Shown here: piece after piece, positions 22,186-34,989 of the stretch | Layout of the letters: each line of letters opens with the position of its first letter | How positions within the stretch are numbered: position 1 is the first letter of the stretch | Assembly (NCBI GenBank): GCA_030765055.1 | Contig: CM060947.1 | Span: 259,463,637 to 259,527,636, forward strand | Length of the DNA: 64,000 nt | From: Mantis religiosa | Taxonomy: Eukaryota; Arthropoda; Insecta; Mantodea; Mantidae | Reading direction: 5' to 3' | Notes under the pieces: model-generated | Databases searched by the model: none | What the model was told of the DNA's origin: nothing | The model's input: only the letters and a program-made list of their open reading frames with translations | Translations under genes and position numbers: made by a program

Positions 22186-23045
22186 ATGTATAATTTTCAT
22201 GATTATTACATACATGCAGACGGTTCGCGTTACCAATTTGAAGATAATATATCTGCAGTAGGATGTGCTTTTGTTGTTTATGAAAACCAAACGGAACTAA
22301 CTCACTCCATGTTTAAATTGTCAGCTGAATGTTCTGTATTCCAGTCGGAGCTCTTAACAATTAAAGAAGCTATAAAATGGTGTAATGTTAATGGGAACAG
22401 TGCCCGTATTCTTAGTGATTCCCAATCAGCTCTACTCGATATTAATGATAAATACAACTTAAATTCATTGGCACGTGAAATCAGAACCTTGCTTCAAAAC
22501 CATCCAGGACATATTTGCATGGGATGGGTTAAAGGACACAGTGGAATTTAGGTAACGAGAGAGCTGATTGCTGCAGAATCCAATCTTCCTGTGACATACT
22601 CTTTATGTCCTATTTCTAATGTAAGGAGAATAGTACATCAACATATTCTTGAAGAATGGAACCAATAATGGCTAACAACTCCAAATGGAAGTTTAACAAA
22701 AACATTATTTTTCCCTAGTGTATATGACAGAGGAAAATGTGAAACTCTTGCACCAAATTTTGTTTTGACACAATTTTTAAGTGGACATGGTAAATTTGGT
22801 GAAAACCTATCACGCTTTCACTTAACATCCAACCCCGAGTGCATGTGTGGTGAAGAATTTCAAACTGTGGTTCATCTCCTTTTCTTTGTCCCATTTTTGG
22901 AGAGGAAGACAAGAATTAATATTCAAGCTAGACTCTCTAGGAACTGAACTTTCTGCTACGCTCACATCTTTGCTAATGAAGCCACAACAGTATAAGTACT
23001 TCATGATGTTTATAAACTCAGTGTTTAAACGTCTGAAATAATTTA
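22186..23045 (+). pseudogene. I-clade LINE RNase H and C-terminal zinc region
   Basis: The open frame 22186-22551 is an RNase H domain: IHADGS (first Asp, usually YTDGS), CSVFQSELLTIKEAI (Glu), RILSDSQSALLDI (Asp) and MGWVKGHSGI (His). A stop falls directly after HSGI, where the family continues G-NERAD. NERAD-like bases follow in the next frame at 22555. Further on, FLSGHGKFGENLSRFHLTSN then CMCGEEFQTVVHLL (22783-22880) is the C-terminal Cys/His region. The domain set fits I- or R1-type LINEs. 5' truncated and frameshifted. Confidence 0.85.
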
Positions 23046-24364
23046 AATTAATATGCATCAGATTATAACATCATTTCTTCCTTTTAGTATTTAAAATATT
23101 TTTTTAAAATTGTATATTTTTATGTATCAACTCTAACCCTGATATAACACTGTGTAAAATAGGGTTCATAAATCTGGTTAAAAAGTGCTTCAGCTCTAAC
23201 AATGGTATGAATTTCCTGGAATATGATACAGATAAGGGCAGTTAAAAGACAGTCGACAATTTTTGCTTAGAGACGGAGCAGTCCACTTTCGGCACTTGTT
23301 AATAATGAACGCGGCTTGAGGGATGACGATCATCCGCGATGATACTTAGTGGGCGGAATTTTAAAATTCACAGCTTCACTTTCAGTTTAATCCCAGGTCG
23401 ATATTTTTGGAGTGCCTCATGCATTCCTAATGTTAAAGGAACTGCTCAAGCGGGAGCATTTACGGAACGCAGTTGCCGAGATCGCAATTTTATACTTTTA
23501 TCGCCAAGTGACGCACATCTGGAGATATAGCCCCCAACTGCCCGACATTGCGAAATAATTCGTCTCTAACAGTAAATGTTAGATATTATACTACTTTTGT
23601 ACGTAATTACTTCTTATTATTTTTCTGGAAATTTTTCAGCTTAGTGATATAAGAAATTTACATAACCAGACTTTTTTATAATAAGCCGTGAACTCCTGAA
23701 TTCAATTTTTACAACTTTTAATACACTAAAGCTGTTTTTAAGAGGAGTAAGATGTAAATTCTAAATTTTAGTAAACATGAAGCTCGTTTGGTCCCATCAT
23801 GGAGTAGTGTTCTCGCACTTTGAACATGTCATACAGAAAACCACTTCACCAAATCAACGTAAATCATTATAGCAACCACTGCCATTCTTCAAAGCATATA
23901 TGCATTACATTCTTATTTTTATTTTACTTTTTATTCATTATTTACTTTCCATTTAATTTTGATAAAGGATTTACCGAGTTTTAAGATTAATAATGTTATA
24001 AAAATAAGATACACATTTACTGTATCAAAAATTGCTCAAGCAAGCTTAACCACTATACAATGTCTTTGAGAAATTTTCATAGGATATGAAAGGTAAATAT
24101 ATGGAATATTTTTGCAAGTAAGTGATCTAAATTCTGGATTACCTTTAAACAAGTACTAAACCAACTCACATCTGTCTGCCTCAATTACCACAGGTCCTGA
24201 GTTGTAGAAACGGAACACTGTCGCAAGTGTTTCGTCCCTCTTTTGTTTCAGGAGCGCGGCTACTTTTACAACTCATTGTTACAACAGCTTATTGTTAAAT
24301 CCATTAATTTTAGATGTCCTACATTAACAAAAGTAAACAATGACCCATTATGTAGAAAGGAAGG
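23046..24364. other. No gene recognised
   Basis: AT-rich except 23260-23540, a balanced-composition block with GCAGTTGCCGAGATCGCAAT. The 63-codon frame there has no recognisable domain. Confidence 0.45.
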
Positions 24365-24480
24365 CCCACCTCTGTAGTCTGGTGGCGGCATATCTAACTT
24401 ACGTTCAAGAAGTCCCGAATTTTGATGTAGCTCAGTGCAATACATAGCATTTTTCCTCATCCTGAAAGGAAAATGTCGGA
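24365..24480 (+). mobile_element. SINE B head leading into satellite B
   Basis: CTGTAGTCTGGTGGCGGCAT and a degenerate B-box-like AAGAAGTCCCGAATTTTGAT precede TTTTTCCTCATCCTGAAAGG, the junction also seen in the other SINE B copies. Confidence 0.5.
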
Positions 24481-26270
24481 TAACCCTAAGTTCTATGTAT
24501 CCTATAAATAGATGAATGTCATTTCATCCATCGTCCGATATGACTTAACATTAGACGTTTCCTCTTGTGCTGAAAGATGAGTATCTGGTAACCTTAAGCT
24601 CTATGTACCCTGTACTCATTTTAACATCATTTCATTCATCGTCCGATATGACTTAACGTTGGAGGTTTTCTCATATCCTGAAAGATGAATGTCTGATAAC
24701 TCTAAAATCTACGTACTCTGGATTTATTTGAACATCATTTCATTAATCGTCCGATATGACTTAACTTTGGAGGTTTTCTCTTATCCTGAAAGATGAATGT
24801 CTGATAACTCTAAGCTCTATGTACCCTGTACTCATTTGAACATCATTTCATTCATCGTACGATATGACTTAACGTTGGAGGTTTTCTCTTATCCTGAAAG
24901 ATGAATGTCTGGTAACTCTAAGCTCTATTTACCCTGTACTCATTTGAACATCATTTCATTCATCGTCCGATATGACTTAACGTTGGAGGTTTTCTCTTAT
25001 CCTGAAACATGAATGTCTGATAACTCTAACCTCTATGTACCCTGTGCTCATTTGAACATCATTTCATTCATCGTCCGATATGACTTAACGTTGGAGGTTT
25101 TCTCTTATCCTGAAAGATGAATGTCTGATAACTCTAAGCTCTATGTACCCTGTACTCATTTGAACATCATTTCATTCATCGTCCGATATAACTTAACGTT
25201 GGAGGTTTTCTCTTATCCTGAAAGATGAATGTCTGATAACTCTAACCTCTATGTACCCTGTGCTCATTTGAACATCATTTCATTCATCGTCCCATATGAC
25301 TTAACGTTGGAGGTTTTCTCTTATCCTGAAAGATGAATGTCTGGTAACTCTAACCTCTATGTACCCTGTACTCATTTGAACATCATTTCATTCATCGTCC
25401 GATATGACTTAACGTTGGAGGTTTTCTCTTATCCTGAAACATGAATGTCTGATAACTCTAACCTCTATGTACCCTGTACTCATTTGAACATCATTTCATT
25501 CATCGTCCGATATGACTTAACGTTGGAGGTTTTCTCTTATTCTGAAAGATGAATGTCTGGTAAGTCTAAGCTCTATGTACCCTGTACTTATTTGAACATC
25601 ATTTCATTCATCGTCCGATATGACTTAACGCTGGAGGTTTTCTCTTACCCTGAAAGATGAATATCTGGTAACTCTAAGCTCTATGTACCCTGTACTCATT
25701 TGAACATTATTTCATTCCTCTGCCGATATGACAACGTTGGAGGTATTCTCTTATCCTGAAAGATGAATGTCTAGTAAATCTAAGCTCTATGTACCCTGTA
25801 CTCATTTGAACATCATTTCATTCCTCGTCCGATATGACTTAACGTTGGAGGTTTTCTCTTATCCTGAAAGATGAATGTCTGATAACTCTAACCTCTATGT
25901 ACCCTGTACTCATTTGAACATTATTTCATTCCTCTGCCGATATGACTTAACGTTGGAGATATTCTCTTATCCTGAAAGATGAATGTCTAGTAACTCTAAG
26001 CTCTATGTACCCTGTACTCATTTGAACATTATTTCATTCATCTGCCGATATGACAACGTTGGAGGTTTTCTCTTATCCTGAAAGATGAATGTCTAGTAAC
26101 TCTAAGCTTTATGTACCCTGTACTTACTTGAACATTATTTCATTCATCTGCCGATATGACAACGTTGGACGTTTTCCCTTAACCTGAAAGATGGATGTCT
26201 GGTAGCTAATTTCTAAGTCCCCTGTGCTCATTGTAACATTATTTCTTTCTCCGTCCAATGAAAATTAGCC
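24455..26270 (+). repeat. Satellite B array 1 (108-bp unit)
   Basis: About 16-17 units of 108 bp: ATGAATGTCTGATAACTCTA, AGCTCTATGTACCCTGTACT, CATTTGAACATCATTTCATT, CATCGTCCGATATGACTTAA and CGTTGGAGGTTTTCTCTTAT, then CCTGAAAG. Units in the centre (about 24,900-25,650) are the most alike. The edge units are more diverged, and several right-hand units share a short deletion (ATATGACAACGTTGG). The unit equals the body of SINE B. Confidence 0.95.
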
Positions 26271-26384
26271 TTGGAGAACGTATATTCAAATATATATTAC
26301 TTCTACAGAAAATTTAGATCATCTTCAAAGAAGAATTTAAGTCAAGTACTTTCTAAGAATTATGATTTTCTCCAATGTCAAGTC

Positions 26385-26527
26385 GTTTGTCATATTTTAG
26401 TCTCTTGGACATACAAAGATAATGTCGTCACGTAGACAACCAGTTTTAAAACATTTGACTATCACTTGAAGTCTACTGTATTACCCTGTAACTACAATAA
26501 GATAATGTTTATCTTGAAGCAGATAGT
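26385..26527 (-). repeat. Satellite A terminus plus one unit, reverse
   Basis: GTCACGTAGACAACCAGTTT at 26428, then ACATTTGACTATCACTTGAA through AGATAATGTTTATCTTGAAG, truncated at 26527. Confidence 0.88.
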
Positions 26528-27944
26528 TTGCTAAATAGTAGGGTAGGTCGTGTTCCATAGATACTCTGGCCCATAGACCACTGAGTTAGATCATGTTTAT
26601 TAAAAGCTTTAAATTGACAGCACAGAAACATCGAAAGTTCTCTTTGGATTTGGAAATAGGTGTGGTTTACCTTTCACGTTAAATAGGTATATCATTTTAA
26701 ACTGCACATATTTCTCAAATATTTGTCTCTAGATTAGTTCGAGTGCATTACTATTTAATAGCTGGAAATGCACACACTAATTTCCCATGAATATTTCGCG
26801 AGCGGCGGATTTAATTTGACGCGAGAGCTATCTATCGGGAGGAGTTTTAAACAAAAGAAGGTCGGAATCAATCAGCGGTAGTTGATTACCATCAACACGT
26901 ACATGGTAACTTCGCAGTGTTGTTGCCTTCTCCAAGTTCATTTAAATCGACGTCAGTTCTAAACGAGTGCAGAGCTGATTGCATTTGGGGCGAGCCAAAA
27001 AAACGCAAATAGAGAAGGACCGCAGCCACTCTAACTGCAACTTGCTGTTAACATCATTAGAGTCGCCCACCAAATACAGCCACTCGTTCTCACCCAACGT
27101 CCCTCTTTCTTTTTTTTTTTTTTCTTTTTTCACCAGAAAAAAAAAGTATGGCTTTATTTTGTTTATTCCATTCTTAGAGCTCTCTGGCCATTTTGAAATT
27201 TAGATTCTTTTATTAAAACACACTTTAATGTCTTGGCCACACCGAGGTAATTACCGGAGCCACGTTGTATCAGACAAAAGCATTAGTCGTGTAGTAGCCT
27301 CTCTGTATAGTACATTTGGTTTTTCTATCACTTTCATTAAAATGAAAATCTGTTAAATTTCATTGAAAACTTAAACACCAAAACAGCTTTTAAGGCTCCT
27401 TGGGCTAAAAAAATCTTCTTTAGATATATTTTCGTGAACTGTGTGTCTCTGAGGAACATATTTTATAAAATGAAAAATTTATTATGTATAAAACTTGGTT
27501 TTAAATTTTAACAAATATTTATTTATTTAATAAATTAGCACTTTTGAAGATTCTTCATCACAATAACCTTCTTTCTTCCCATTTTATATAACTTCTCCGA
27601 TTGGCCAGTAAAATTTCCTTTATTCTAGTTGAGATTTTGAGTTCTTTAACTGTGTGATACCTTAAAAATATATGAACTACAAGTTTTAAATTAAAAGAAA
27701 AAACATAAAATTTATTTTCCTTTAGAATTAAGGGTGGTTATGGAGTAATGTAGTCTATCATATGGTCTCTTTTGAAAATTACTTAGTACGGTGAACTTGG
27801 CATGAGGTAACAACATTTAGATTTAAAATTCAACTAGAAGAGATACCAAAATGCCAAACTTGTCTTAAAAGTTTAGTGAACTATATTTTCATAAAAATGG
27901 ACGTAAATCCTGTTTAATCAGCTTGTTTCATTGTTCTAAAATAT
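26528..27944. other. Unique spacer between inverted satellite B arrays
   Basis: No gene recognised. 26780-27090 has balanced composition and no repeat similarity (for example ATATTTCGCGAGCGGCGGAT). It is followed by a T/A run at 27109-27148. The rest is AT-rich. Confidence 0.4.
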
Positions 27945-28985
27945 GTATCGTGAGTTACCAGATATTCATCTGTCAGGATAATACAAAACCTCCAACGTTA
28001 AGTCATATCGGACGATGAATGAAATGATGTTCAAATGAGTACAGAGTACATAGAGCTTAGAGTTACAAGACATTCATCTTTCAGGATAAAAGAAAACCTC
28101 CAACGTTAAGTCATATCGGACGATGAATGAAATGTTGCTCAAATGAGTACAGGGTACATAGAGCTTAGAGTTACAAGACATTCATCTTTCAGGATAAGAG
28201 AAAACCTCCAACGTTAAGTTATATCGGACGATGAATGAAATGATGTTCAAATGAGTACAGGGTACATAGAGCTTAGAGTTACCAGACATTCATCTTTCAG
28301 GATAAGAGAAAACCTCCAACGTTAAGTCATATCGGACGATGAATGAAACGATGTACAAATGAGTACAGGGTATATAGAGCTTAGAGTTACCAGACATTTA
28401 TCTTTCAGGATAAGAGAAAACCTCCAACGCTAAGTCATATCGGACGATGAATGAAATGATGTACAAATGAGTACAGGGTATATAGAGCTTAGAGCTACCA
28501 GACATTCATCATTCAGGATAAGAGAAAACCTCCAACGTTAAGTCATATCGGACGATGAATGAGATGTTCAAATGAGTACAGGGTACATAGAGCTTACAGT
28601 TACCAGACATTCATCTTTCAGGATAAGAGAAAACCTCCAACGTTAAGTCATATCGGACGATGAATGAAATGATGTTCAAATGAGTACAGGGTACATAGAG
28701 CTTAGAGTTACCAGACATTCATCTTTCAGGATAAGAGAAAACCTCCAACGTTAAGTCATATCGGACGATGAATGAGATGTTCAAATGAGTACAGGATACA
28801 TAGAGCTTACAGTTACCAGATATTCATCTTTCAGGATAAGAGAAAACCTCCAACGTTAAGCCATATCGGACGATGAATGAAATGATGTTCAAATGAGTAC
28901 AGTGTACATAGAGCTTAGAGTTACCAGACATTCGTCTTTAGGAATAAGGGTAAAGCTCCAAATGCCAATTCATTTGATTATATTA
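27945..28985 (-). repeat. Satellite B array 2, inverted
   Basis: About 9.5 units of the 108-bp satellite in the opposite orientation to the array at 24455-26270. Two units carry the same short deletion (GATGAATGAGATGTTCAAAT at about 28551 and 28766), showing that multi-unit blocks were copied. Confidence 0.95.
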
Positions 28986-29749
28986 TATGAAGTACAACAT
29001 GACAAGAAACGCTGGATAAATTCTATAATACTAACATTTTAGTGCCTATGATCATAAAATTTAAATGAATAGAAAAATAGTTAGGAAAGAGTGAGAAAAG
29101 AAATGAGCAGAAAAGAGTCATGTGAGTGTAGCTCATCGGAAATGTTCTCTTGGTCCTGTTGCTGACATCCTATGCAGAAGATACAAAAATATAGCAGCGC
29201 TGGACGTGAATGTTTGAGATTGAATGTGCAAAGTCAGACGTAGTGGCAATAACCGCCGCTTGAGGACGGGCAGAGCACTCCACAAACCGAGAGGATTAGA
29301 ATACCTAACATTAATCACGACTGTTGTACAATATCCCTATGGACACGTCTGTCTGTTTGCTGAATTACCGCAAATTGATCGAATCGTCGAGAACATGCAC
29401 GTTATGCAATGTACAATACACTTTACCTGGAATCCTACGTGATTTGTATCCAAGTATCGCTAAGCCGATAGCACGTCATCGAGTAGAAAACGGACCTTTG
29501 TGGATATTAATACCCGGACGCGTTTATCTCTGCAACGTTTACGACTTGCGTTTAAAAAATCGCAGCAGACAATTAAAGAGTTAATTGAGACCTTCAAAAC
29601 AATGTAACGACAAAGTTATATATAGGTGGAACGTTTAACAAAATACGAATGGGAAATTTATGGAAATTAGAGGAAAATAATACAAGCGATGTGGCTAAAT
29701 TGGTAAAATACGTAATAGAAGATATAGAAAAGAAGGAAATATGAGGAGA
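28986..29749. other. No gene recognised
   Basis: 29100-29640 is GC-richer than its flanks, with frames of 61-86 codons on both strands, none recognisable. Confidence 0.4.
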
Positions 29750-30170
29750 TCTGAAAAATATGACATCATTACAATTTTACAGGCAAATAAAATTAAATTG
29801 GGAACTAGAAGCATATGTAGATTACTGCAATAGGCAAGAGAGAAGGGTCAGCTTGGATGAGAACAGGAACAATACTTCTTATAGAGATAAGAGGTAGAGA
29901 AAGGGAAATTTTTGAAATGTGTGGTGAAAAATAAAGCATATAACATTATGTAACAGAATGCGAGCCCATTGCAATGTGGAGAAAAAGGTCTGAGAGCAAA
30001 AATGGGAGAAAATAGAGAAGAGGATAGTAGCTATAAAATGTTAACGGGCAGGGAGGAAAACAAGGTTAGAAGTATTGGTGAGTTCCTGCAGAAACTAAAA
30101 GAAAAACAGACAAGAAATGTAAAGAGTATAAGAAATGAAAAGGAGGGGAAAGAAGGGGCTAATTAAATAA
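29750..30170 (+). pseudogene. LINE C-terminal fragment
   Basis: In broken frames: AWMRTGTILLIEIRGRE then EMCGEK...HYVTECEPIAMWR (29850-29985), which fits the Cys-Cys-His-Cys knuckle near the C-terminus of many LINE ORF2 proteins. EENKVRSIGEFLQKLKEKQT (about 30054-30113) resembles the basic C-terminal helix that follows. The coding end overlaps the first unit of the 145-bp array. The family assignment within LINEs is uncertain. Confidence 0.5.
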
Positions 30171-33168
30171 GGAGACATGGAGGTTAAGAGCTACCTGACA
30201 GAGCAAAAGATCAGGGTGTCCTGTAAGCAAAGGTAGTAACAAGGTAAAGACAAATAAATGTAAATAATATAAGAAAGGAAGATGAGGGGGATGAAAGGTG
30301 CTAATTAAGTAACATGGAGGCAAGGACATTAAGAGCTACCTGACAGAGCAGAAGACCAGGTTGTCATGTAAGCCAAGGTAGCAACAAGGTAAGGACAAAT
30401 AAATGTAAAGAATATAAGAAAGGAAGATGAGGGAGAAGGAAGATTCTAATTAAGTAATAAGGAGGCATGGAGGTTAAGAGCTACCTGACAGAGTAGAAGA
30501 CCAGGGTGTCATGTAAGCCAAGGTAGCAACAAGGTAAAGACAAATAAATGTAAAGAATATAAGAAAGGAAGATGAGGGGGAAGGAAGATTCTAATTAAGT
30601 AATAAGGAGGCATGGAGGTTAAGAGCTACCTGGCAGAGAGGAAGACCAGGGTGTCATGTAAGCCAAGATAGCAACAAGGTAAAGACAAATAAATGTAAAG
30701 AATATAAGAAAGGAAGATGAGGGGGAAGGAAGATTCTAATTAAGTAATAAGGAGGCATGGAGGTTAAGAGCTACCTGACAGAGTAGAAGACCAGGTTGTC
30801 ATGTAAGCCAAGGTAGTAACAAGGTAGAGACAAATAAATGTAAAGAATATAAGAAAGGAAGATGAGGGGGAAGGAAGATTCTAATTAAGTAATAAGGAGG
30901 CATGGAGGTTAAGAGCTACCTGACAGAGTAGAAGACCAGGTTGTCATGTAAGCCAAGGTAGTAACAAGGTAAAGACAAATAAATCTAAAGAATATAAGAA
31001 AGGAAGATGAGGGGGAAGGAAGATTCTAATTAAGGAATAAGGAGGCATGGAGGTTAAGAGCTACCTGACAGAGTAGAAGACCAGGGTGTCATGTAAGCCA
31101 AGGTAGCAACAAGGTAAAGACAAATAAATGTAAAGAATATAAGAAAGGAAGATGAGGGGGAAGGAAGATTCTAATTAAGTAATAAGGAGGCATGGAGGTT
31201 AAGAGCTACCTGACAGAGTAGAAGACCAGGGTGTCATGTAAGCCAAGGTAGCAACAAGGTAAAGACAAATAAATGTAAAGAATATAAGAAAGGAAGATGA
31301 GGGGGAAGGAAGATTCTAATTAAGTAATAAGGAGGCATGGAGGTTAAGAGCTACCTGACAGAGTAGAAGACCAGGGTGTCATGTAAGCCAAGGTAGCAAC
31401 AAGGTAAAGACAAATAAATCTAAAGAATATAAGAAAGGAAGATGAGGGGGAAGGAAGATTCTAATTAAGTAATAAGGAGGCATGGAGGTTAAGAGCTACC
31501 TGGCAGAGAGGAAGACCAGGGTGTCATGTAAGCCAAGGTAGCAACAAGGTAAAGACAAATAAATGTAAAGAATATAAGAAAGGAAGATGAGGGGGAAGGA
31601 AGATTCTAATTAAGTAATAAGGAGGCATGGAGGTTAAGAGCTACCTGGCAGAGAGGAAGACCAGGGTGTCATGTAAGCCAAGGTAGCAACAAGGTAAAGA
31701 CAAATAAATGTAAAGAATATAAGAAAGGAAGATGAGGGGGAAGGAAGATTCTAATTAAGTAATAAGGAGGCATGGAGGTTAAGAGCTACCTGGCAGAGAG
31801 GAAGACCAGGGTGTCATGTAAGCCAAGGTAGCAACAAGGTAAGGACAAATAAATGTAAAGAATATAAGAAAGGAAGATGAGGGGGAAGGAAGATTCTAAT
31901 TAAGTAATAAGGAGGCATGGAGGTTAAGAACTACCTGACAGAGTAGAAGATCAGGGTGTCATGTAAGCCAAGGTAGCAACAAGGTAAGGACAAATAAATG
32001 TAAATAATATAAGAAAGGAAGATGCGGGGGATGAAAGGTGCTAATTAAGTAATAAGGAGGCATGGAGGTTAAGAGCTACCTGACAGAGTAGAAGACCAGG
32101 GTGTCATGTAAGCCAAGGTAGCAACAAGGTAAAGACAAATAAATGTAAAGAATATAAGAAAGGAAGATGAGGGGGAAGGAAGATTCTAATTAAGTAATAA
32201 GGAGGCATGGAGGTTAAGAGCTACCTGACAGAGTAGAAGACCAGGGTGTCATGTAAGCCAAGGTAGCAACAAGGTAAAGACAAATAAATGTAAAGAATAT
32301 AAGAAAGGAAGATGAGGGGGAAGGAAGATTCTAATTAAGTAACAAGGAGACATGGAGGTTAAGAGCTACCTGACAGAGCAGAAGACCAGGATGTCATGTA
32401 AGCCAAGGTAGCAACAAGGTAAAGACAAATAAATGTAAATAATATAAGAAAGGAAGATCAGGGGGATGAAAGGTGCTAATTAAGTAACATGGAGGCATGG
32501 AGGTTAAGAGCTACCTGGCAGAGGAGAAGACCAGGATGTCGTGTAAGCCAAGGTAGCAACAAGGTAAAGACAAATAAATGTAAAGAATATAAGAAAGGAA
32601 GATGAGGGGGATGAAAGATGCTAATTAAGTAACATGGAGGCAAGGACGTTAAGAGCTACCTGGCAGAGCAGAAGACCAGGATGTCATGTAAGCCAAGGTA
32701 GCAACAAGGTAAAGACAAATAAATGTAAAGAATATAAGAAAGGAAGATGAGGGGGAAGAAAGGGGCTAATTAAGTAACAAGGAGACATGGAGATTAAGAG
32801 CTACCTGACAGAGCAGAAGACCAGGGTGTCATGTAAGCCAAGGTAGCAACAAGGTTAAGACAAATAAATGTAAAGAATATAAGAAAGGAAGATGAGGGGG
32901 AAGGAAGATTCTAATTAAGTAATAAGGAGGCATGGAGGTTAAGAACTACCTGACAGAGCAGAAGACCAGGGTGTCATGTAAGCCAAGGTAGCAACAAGGT
33001 AAAGACAAATAAATGTAAAGAATATAAGAAAGGAAGATGAGGGGGAAGGAAGATTCTAATTAAGTAATAAGGAGGCATGGAGGTTAAGAACTACCTGACA
33101 GAGTAGAAGACCAGGGTGTCATGTAACCCAAGGTAGCAACAAGGTAAAGACAAATAAATGTAGCCTAA
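30117..33168 (+). repeat. Satellite D array (145-bp unit) from a LINE tail
   Basis: About 21 units. The anchor CATGGAGGTTAAGAGCTACC falls at 30176, 30466, 30611 and 30756, spacing 145 or a multiple of it. Each unit has GTAAAGAATATAAGAAAGGA, AGATGAGGGGGAAGGAAGAT, TCTAATTAAGTAATAAGGAG and AGACCAGGGTGTCATGTAAG. Inner units are nearly identical. Outer ones (30117-30420, 32340-32850) are more diverged, with ATGAAAGGTGCTAATT variants. The first unit overlaps the apparent end of a LINE ORF, so the unit derives from the coding end plus 3' tail of that element. Confidence 0.95.
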
Positions 33169-33800
33169 AGTTGTAAATTGTAAAATGTTGGAATATGCAC
33201 AGGGATTAGGATTGGGAATTTATTACGGAGTGGATCCGATGCGTAGGCCGCTATGCTGGGCCCTTTGTCCCTATGCCCTCAAGTGGGGGCAACCCCGGGA
33301 GGAAGGATGAGTCGAAGGAGAATAAGGGTGACCGACCCAAGGAGCCACAACGATACAGAGGGCAGCGTCCCTACAGTTTACTTGGATAGAGACCTCCCTC
33401 GACAGGTCAGGACAACGAACTCGCTTCCCTACAGCGTGACGGCAACGAGCCCAGCAGTTGAGCCCCAAAAGTCCCTGGCTGGTGGTCACGAAATGGTCCC
33501 AGCAGAGGAGCGGAGGCCGGCAACCGACCTGCCGCAGGAGAATGTAGTTTTCCTAAGAGCGTATCATTCCACCATGCACCGCCGAGGCTCCGCCGAAATA
33601 TCTACCCTGAAAGACACATCCGGATGGGAAATGATATGAAATGATATTGGAGATGAATCGAAGGGACAGGTAATTCGGGGGGTGTAATAACCTACCCAGC
33701 ATTCGCCTAACGACTCGGGAATATCGAGAGAGAAACCCATGAGTCAAGTAGGTAGGCCATTGGGATCCTCCTGAGCTATCCCGCTCGGTTTGGCACACAT
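33169..33800. other. GC-rich island of unknown nature
   Basis: A sharply GC-richer block in an AT-rich setting, beginning after the last satellite D unit. A 128-codon plus-strand frame (33253-33639) and 72- and 87-codon minus-strand frames (33271-33489, 33553-33816) overlap, and none matches a family I know. Near 33628-33647 lies a short duplicated GAAATGAT motif. On the minus strand GGGATAGCTCAGGAGGATCC near 33767 faintly recalls an A box. It may be the remainder of a LINE or SINE, or an exon of an unrecognised gene. Confidence 0.35.
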
Positions 33801-34560
33801 ACAATAAACAATTCAATTCATATTATATATACACTCGCATATCTTTACGGAACATATACACCATTTATTTTCAACAAACAAAAGCATTACAAAGTGGAAA
33901 GACATTCCAACCTTTGCCAAAGCCTTCTTAAATATTTCAGCTAACATGTTTTATTAAACGTTTATCATTTGTTTTCGTGACTGAATTTCTTTATGTATCA
34001 TGATGAGATACTTTTCAAAGATCAACACTATGAATATTTGACTACAGATAATTGTTGTCAAATATTGGTGAATCCTTGGATGTGAATCTTTGTGTTTGTG
34101 AATACGTGAATGTGAATTGAATTGACACAAAGTTAATTTAATTCCTTTGTAACTTTGTGAACTTCGGGGAAAATGAATAACGTCATCGAGGCAACAATCA
34201 TCAAAGGAAAGTATTAAAGAGAAGATATCTTGATTCCGCATATTCCGATGGTTTCAGAGGATTTACCTTTTGATTTTAAGCGTCTACCAACTCCCGTGCG
34301 TTTGGCCTTTGCGATGGCCATAAATAAACGCAAGGTCAGTCGTTGGAAGTTTGCGGAATCAACTTTGGTTTCCCTGTTTCTCTCACGGACAGTTTATACG
34401 TCGGAATAACCTCATGTTTATATATTTACGCATTAAAAAAATAAAGACAAAAAAAGTACTGTTTATTAGAAAGTTTTAAATTGATTAACTTAATTGTAAC
34501 TGTGGTGTATTTGAATTTCACCCCAATTGCAGAATAGATACTCACAAATCCATTTATATA
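33801..34560. other. AT-rich sequence, nothing recognised
   Basis: The 95-codon minus-strand frame 33954-34241 has no recognisable domain. Confidence 0.45.
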
Positions 34561-34989
34561 TATGGATGGATGGATGGATGGATGGATGGATGGATGGATG
34601 GATGGATGGATGGATGGATGGATGGATGGGTGGGTGGATGGGTGGGTGGATGGGTGGGTGGATGGATGGATGGATGGGTGGGTGGGTGGGTGGATGGGTG
34701 GATGGGTGGATGGGTGGTTGGGTGGATGGGTGGATGGGTGGTTGGATGGGTGGATGGGTGGATGGGTGGATGGGTGGTTGGGTGGATGGGTGGTTGGGTG
34801 GATGGGTGGATGGGTGGATGGGTGGTTGGGTGGATGGGTGGATGGGTGGATGGGTGGATGGGTGGATGGGTGGATGGGTGGATGGGTGGTTGGGTGGATG
34901 GGTGGGTGGGTGGGTGGATGGGTGGATGGGTGGATGGGTGGGTGGATGGGTGGATGGGTGGATGGGTGGATGGATGGATAGATAGATAG
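34561..34989. repeat. TGGA/TGGG tetranucleotide array
   Basis: About 107 tetranucleotides. Pure TGGA lies at the left (34562-34628), a TGGA/TGGG/TGGT mixture in the middle, and TGGA/TAGA at the right edge. GGGTGGGTGGGTGGG occurs at 34676-34690 and 34900-34914. All three forward frames and the reverse are open simply because the unit contains no stop. The Gly-Trp and His-Pro proteins predicted from it are not credible. Confidence 0.97.

Noticed and set aside
33253..33639. 128-codon frame as a host gene
   Set aside because: No recognisable domain, overlapping frames on the other strand and no splice context. Kept only as an unexplained island.
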